Source: Lichenicoccus sp963693035 (GTDB lineage: Bacteria > Pseudomonadota > Alphaproteobacteria > Acetobacterales > Acetobacteraceae). From it: 64,000 bases of DNA. Positions 61,226-64,000 of the stretch are shown here, in pieces. Made by a program: the position numbers and the translations under genes. The notes beneath the pieces are model-generated. The model was not told the origin of the DNA, made no database searches, and worked only from the letters and a program-made list of their open reading frames with translations. The DNA lies in the NCBI GenBank assembly GCA_963693035.2, contig CAXMMQ010000006.1, positions 620,001 to 684,000 of the forward strand, in the 5' to 3' direction. Within the stretch, counting starts at the first letter, position 1. Each line of letters begins with the position of its first letter.

Positions 61226-62827
61226 ATGACGCAGCGCACCTACTTCATTTCGCTGGGCCTGCTCGTGCTGGTGGCGCTGGCCGCCCAGCTCGGCCTGTTT
61301 GGTGCCGGCCTCTACCGGATCACCTCGGACGAGAGTGCGAGGATCCTGACCGCGTGGCACATGGGGTGGTCGAACGTACTCGAGCCGTTCCTCTGGCCGC
61401 CATTCTACAAGCTGTTCGTCGGCTCGGCGATGCGTATCTATCCGGACATCTTCATCACGCCGCGGGTGCTGGTCTGCGTGACCGGACTGGTGTGCCTGCT
61501 TGCGCTGGCCAGGCTCGCCACCGCGCTGTTCCTGGATCGCAGGATCAGCCTGATTGCCGTGGCGCTGGCCGTGCTGGCGCCGCAGCGGCTGATCTTCAGC
61601 GTGGCGCCGCTGTCGGACATCTATTATTTCGTGTTCGTCATCACCGCCGCCGCCTGCACAGCGGAGTGGCTGCGCACCGAGCGCGCGCGATCGTTGCTGC
61701 TGGGATGCGGCTGCATCCTGCTGGCGGAGTCCGTGCGCTTCGAGAGCGGCCTGTTCGCGGCGTTCCTCGAACTGCTGCTGCTCTACCGCACCTTCATCAG
61801 CCGTGACCTGCGCTTCTCGACGTGGGTCGCCGCCTCGGTGGTGCTCTTCATCTTCCCCGCCTTCTGGGCGGCGAACTCCTATGTCTGGTACGGCTCGTTG
61901 AGCAATCTCGGCGTGGTGACCCAGCAATTCGTCGGCATGTTCGGGCACGACTATATCCAGGCGCTGAAATGGGCGCCGCTGCGCTGGTTCATCCAGGATA
62001 CGATCTGGAACCCGCTGACCATCGGCGGCATGCTGGTCGTGCTCTGGCTCTCGATGCGCGAGCGTGTCGTGCTGCTCTGGTCGCTGGTGTTCCTGCTGCC
62101 GCTGCTGGTGTTCAGCGTAACCACCGTGGTCAGCCTGAGCACGCCGACGGCGGCGACATGGCGGACCAGCGGCGTCTGGACCCTGATGATGCTGCCGTTC
62201 GATGCGGTGGCCGCCGTGTGGGTCGGCCAGTATCTCGCGACGTCGGTTCGCCTGCCGCGTGCGGCACTTGCCGGACTGCTGATCCTCGCGATGGTGCCGA
62301 ACGGCATACGCAGCCTCTGGTACACCCATGACGGGCTCACCAACAACGAGACGCACCGCGCCCATCAGGAACGGGCGCTCGACCGCTTTGTCGACAAGAA
62401 GCTTTCGCGTACCAGGGCAGGCGAGGCGCTGATCGACAGTTCCAACAACCTCGACTACCTCGACGTGCTGGCCTTTGCAAAGAATCCGGATCGCATGCTC
62501 CTGACCGGCGGTGGCGATCCGGTGCGGATCGGCTTCTACGAGCCGATGGAGGGAGCTTACGCCGGCAAGCCGGAGGCCGATTTCTACCTCAGGGACCGTT
62601 TCAGCCTCGACCATGGTGGTGACCGGCAGGCGCTGAACGCGCACCATGTCAGCCTGATCGTGGTGCGCAACCCGGTCTTCATCGCGGCCCTGAGCACGAG
62701 CCCGCTCGCCACCCGGGTGCGCTCGTTCAACGATTGGACGGTCTTTGCAGTCAGCCCGACCGTGTCGGCCGAGCCCTGGCACGGTGCCGTCCTCAAGAGC
62801 CCGGCGCAGGCGCCGCACGCGGGCTGA
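61226..62827 (+). CDS. Polytopic membrane protein, GT-C/ArnT-like glycosyltransferase
   Basis: A 533-residue inner-membrane protein with about eleven helices in the first 380 residues and a soluble periplasmic tail of about 150 residues. RITSDESARILTAWHMG in the first outer loop carries the DE-type acidic pair expected in GT-C enzymes, and FLWPPFYKLFVGSAMRI follows. GT-C glycosyltransferases use lipid-linked sugars in the periplasm. No close family was recognised, so the call is by topology and acidic loop. It starts 38 bases after the 2OG oxygenase, and its stop is one base from the next start region; the PAP2 gene begins 3 bases after it. Confidence 0.75.
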   Translation: MTQRTYFISLGLLVLVALAAQLGLFGAGLYRITSDESARILTAWHMGWSNVLEPFLWPPFYKLFVGSAMRIYPDIFITPRVLVCVTGLVCLLALARLATALFLDRRISLIAVALAVLAPQRLIFSVAPLSDIYYFVFVITAAACTAEWLRTERARSLLLGCGCILLAESVRFESGLFAAFLELLLLYRTFISRDLRFSTWVAASVVLFIFPAFWAANSYVWYGSLSNLGVVTQQFVGMFGHDYIQALKWAPLRWFIQDTIWNPLTIGGMLVVLWLSMRERVVLLWSLVFLLPLLVFSVTTVVSLSTPTAATWRTSGVWTLMMLPFDAVAAVWVGQYLATSVRLPRAALAGLLILAMVPNGIRSLWYTHDGLTNNETHRAHQERALDRFVDKKLSRTRAGEALIDSSNNLDYLDVLAFAKNPDRMLLTGGGDPVRIGFYEPMEGAYAGKPEADFYLRDRFSLDHGGDRQALNAHHVSLIVVRNPVFIAALSTSPLATRVRSFNDWTVFAVSPTVSAEPWHGAVLKSPAQAPHAG

Positions 62828-62829
62828 CC

Positions 62830-63477
62830 ATGCGCGCGGACGGAACGACGGTCCGGGACCGGGACCGCCTCCGCCTACCCCGACTGGCCGGCACGCCGCT
62901 TGCCCGCTGGGGCGCCTGGATGGCGCTCGGACTGGTCCTGGTCTGGGTCAGCGGCCATGCTCTCGATCACCGTGTCGCCCGCTACGTGCACGAGCGACTG
63001 GCTTTCTCGCGCACCGCGCGACGCCTCGTGCATATCCCGGAAGTGGTCATCCTGGCCGGCCTAGCGGGCGTCGTCGTGCTCGGGGCGTCGTCGGCGCTGG
63101 TGGGACGGCTGAGCGGCGTGTGGCGGCAATTGCTGCTGGCCTCGATCAGCGTGTGCATCGCGATGGCGCTGACCGACGCATTGAAGATCTGGTTCGGCCG
63201 CATCCCGCCGCTACGTTGGTACGACCAGCAATGGCGGAGCTTCTACGCGTATCTGCCCGGCTCGTTCCCGTCCGGCCACATGACCGCGCTCAGTTCGGTG
63301 GTGCCGATCCTGTGGCCGGTGTCGCGCTGGATCATCGTGGCCCTGGTGTTCGCGGGTGCTGCCGGCTGCTACGGCCTGGTCCGCATGCAGGCGCATTTCA
63401 TCTCCGACCTGTTCGGCGGGATGATGGTCGGCGGCACGGTTGGATATGCGGTGCTGTGCGCGGACCGGCGGAAGTGA
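62830..63477 (+). CDS. PAP2-family membrane phosphatase
   Basis: A 215-residue membrane protein with five to six helices. The PAP2 acid phosphatase motifs are visible: KIWFGRIPPLRW (Lys and Arg), SFPSGHMTALS (SGH with catalytic His) and AHFISDLFGG (second His and Asp). It probably removes phosphate from a lipid such as undecaprenyl pyrophosphate, recycling the carrier used by the polysaccharide pathway, or modifies lipid A. The N-terminal 25 residues are basic and cytoplasmic. It lies 3 bases after the GT-C gene in the same operon; its end faces the minus-strand kinase gene at a one-base distance. Confidence 0.88.
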   Translation: MRADGTTVRDRDRLRLPRLAGTPLARWGAWMALGLVLVWVSGHALDHRVARYVHERLAFSRTARRLVHIPEVVILAGLAGVVVLGASSALVGRLSGVWRQLLLASISVCIAMALTDALKIWFGRIPPLRWYDQQWRSFYAYLPGSFPSGHMTALSSVVPILWPVSRWIIVALVFAGAAGCYGLVRMQAHFISDLFGGMMVGGTVGYAVLCADRRK

Positions 63478-64000
63478 TCAGCTCAAACCTTCCGACATAC
63501 GGAACCGGGCGATCTCGCGAACGCAGGCGAGTTTGATCTTCGGCAGGCGGGCGCCGTCGAACATCTTTGCGTAGCGCCTGCGGTTCCTGCGAGTCGCCGC
63601 CGCGATATGGCGGATCATCGACCATTTCACGCTATCCCGGCCGCCTGCGAGGCCGCCGCTGCGTTCGGACTCGAAGCACGATCGGCGCACATAGCGGAAC
63701 AGGCTGACTGCGGTCGACGTATCCAGCAGAATCAAGCCGGTTGCCCGTTCCAGGCGCTGCGGCAGGCAGGTCGAATAATTGCCGTCCATCACCCAATTCT
63801 CGTCGAGGATCGCCGCATCGTGCAGGGACGCAAATTCCCAGGCCGGACCGGGCTGCCAGTTGGTGCCCGGCCGATGATAGAGCCGGTCCAGGTGGATCGG
63901 GCACAGTCCTCGGGCTCGCCCGATCGCGTCCGCAAGCGTGGACTTGCCGCTGTTCGACGGCCCCATGATACAGATGCGTGACCCAAGCCCTTCGAGGTTC
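63478..64000 (-). CDS. P-loop kinase-like protein (adenylate kinase/DNA topology modulation type), 5' end beyond the window
   Basis: The minus-strand frame runs off the right edge. The first visible residues, NLEGLGSRICIMGPSNSGKS, contain the Walker A motif GPSNSGKST; a methionine at 63966 falls inside the P-loop strand, so the true start lies past base 64000. DRLYHRPGTNW and WVMDGNYS are typical of small kinase-like proteins annotated as DNA topology modulation (FlaR-like) proteins, where the name is historical and the substrate is not known. About 174 codons are visible and the natural stop is at 63478-63480. Confidence 0.85.
   Translation of the reverse strand, partial: NLEGLGSRICIMGPSNSGKSTLADAIGRARGLCPIHLDRLYHRPGTNWQPGPAWEFASLHDAAILDENWVMDGNYSTCLPQRLERATGLILLDTSTAVSLFRYVRRSCFESERSGGLAGGRDSVKWSMIRHIAAATRRNRRRYAKMFDGARLPKIKLACVREIARFRMSEGLS

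Overview
The window is a 64 kb, visibly GC-rich chromosomal segment with densely packed genes on both strands. Overlapping start/stop codons (ATGA, TGATG, TTGA) are common. The gene set points to an alphaproteobacterium, most likely in or near the Acetobacteraceae: a transaldolase-glucose-6-phosphate isomerase fusion beside a short-form 6-phosphogluconate dehydrogenase and zwf, a type II NADH dehydrogenase, and small HIG1-like membrane proteins. The taxonomic call is inference from gene content. No rRNA, tRNA, CRISPR array or insertion sequence was recognised.

Layout. 1-6253 (minus): pentose-phosphate operon tal-pgi, gnd, zwf and a HAD phosphatase that runs off the left edge. 6476-10915 (minus): two-gene RND efflux system, with a TetR-type palindrome in the divergent region ahead of it. 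11122-20241 (plus): type II NADH dehydrogenase, a metallo-beta-lactamase-fold hydrolase, then a tightly coupled treX-treZ-treY operon making trehalose from alpha-glucan. 20299-26866: mixed housekeeping genes (ankyrin protein, LysE exporter, M20 amidohydrolase, YbhB, hisC, argS). 26859-35170: nitrate assimilation block, with a PP2C/kinase fusion divergent from nitrate transporter, nasA, a small unknown protein, nirB and nirD.

35186-43603: SRPBCC protein, TPR-methyltransferase, Nudix hydrolase, thiM, MscS channel, 2OG dioxygenase and a lipoprotein. 37963-48539 also holds four broken genes: GNAT acetyltransferase, trans-aconitate methyltransferase (tam), a ThiY-like binding protein and a TonB-dependent receptor. 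The last two form a thiamine-precursor uptake operon that lies behind a textbook, still intact TPP riboswitch (48541-48618).

48650-53043: a GMC oxidoreductase divergent from a DoxX-cupin-SMP-30-VOC operon, which looks like an oxidation-then-lactonase catabolic module. 53315-63477: a surface polysaccharide region with a GT2 glycosyltransferase, Wzx flippase, rfbF cytidylyltransferase, epimerase, two tandem paralogous zinc-site sugar methyltransferases, a 2OG-Fe(II) oxygenase, a GT-C membrane protein and a PAP2 phosphatase. A P-loop kinase-like gene runs off the right edge.

Most interesting points: the intact riboswitch in front of a dead operon, the rfbF-based sugar module without rfbG/rfbH, the unknown protein wedged between nasA and nirB, and the GMC/SMP-30 module.
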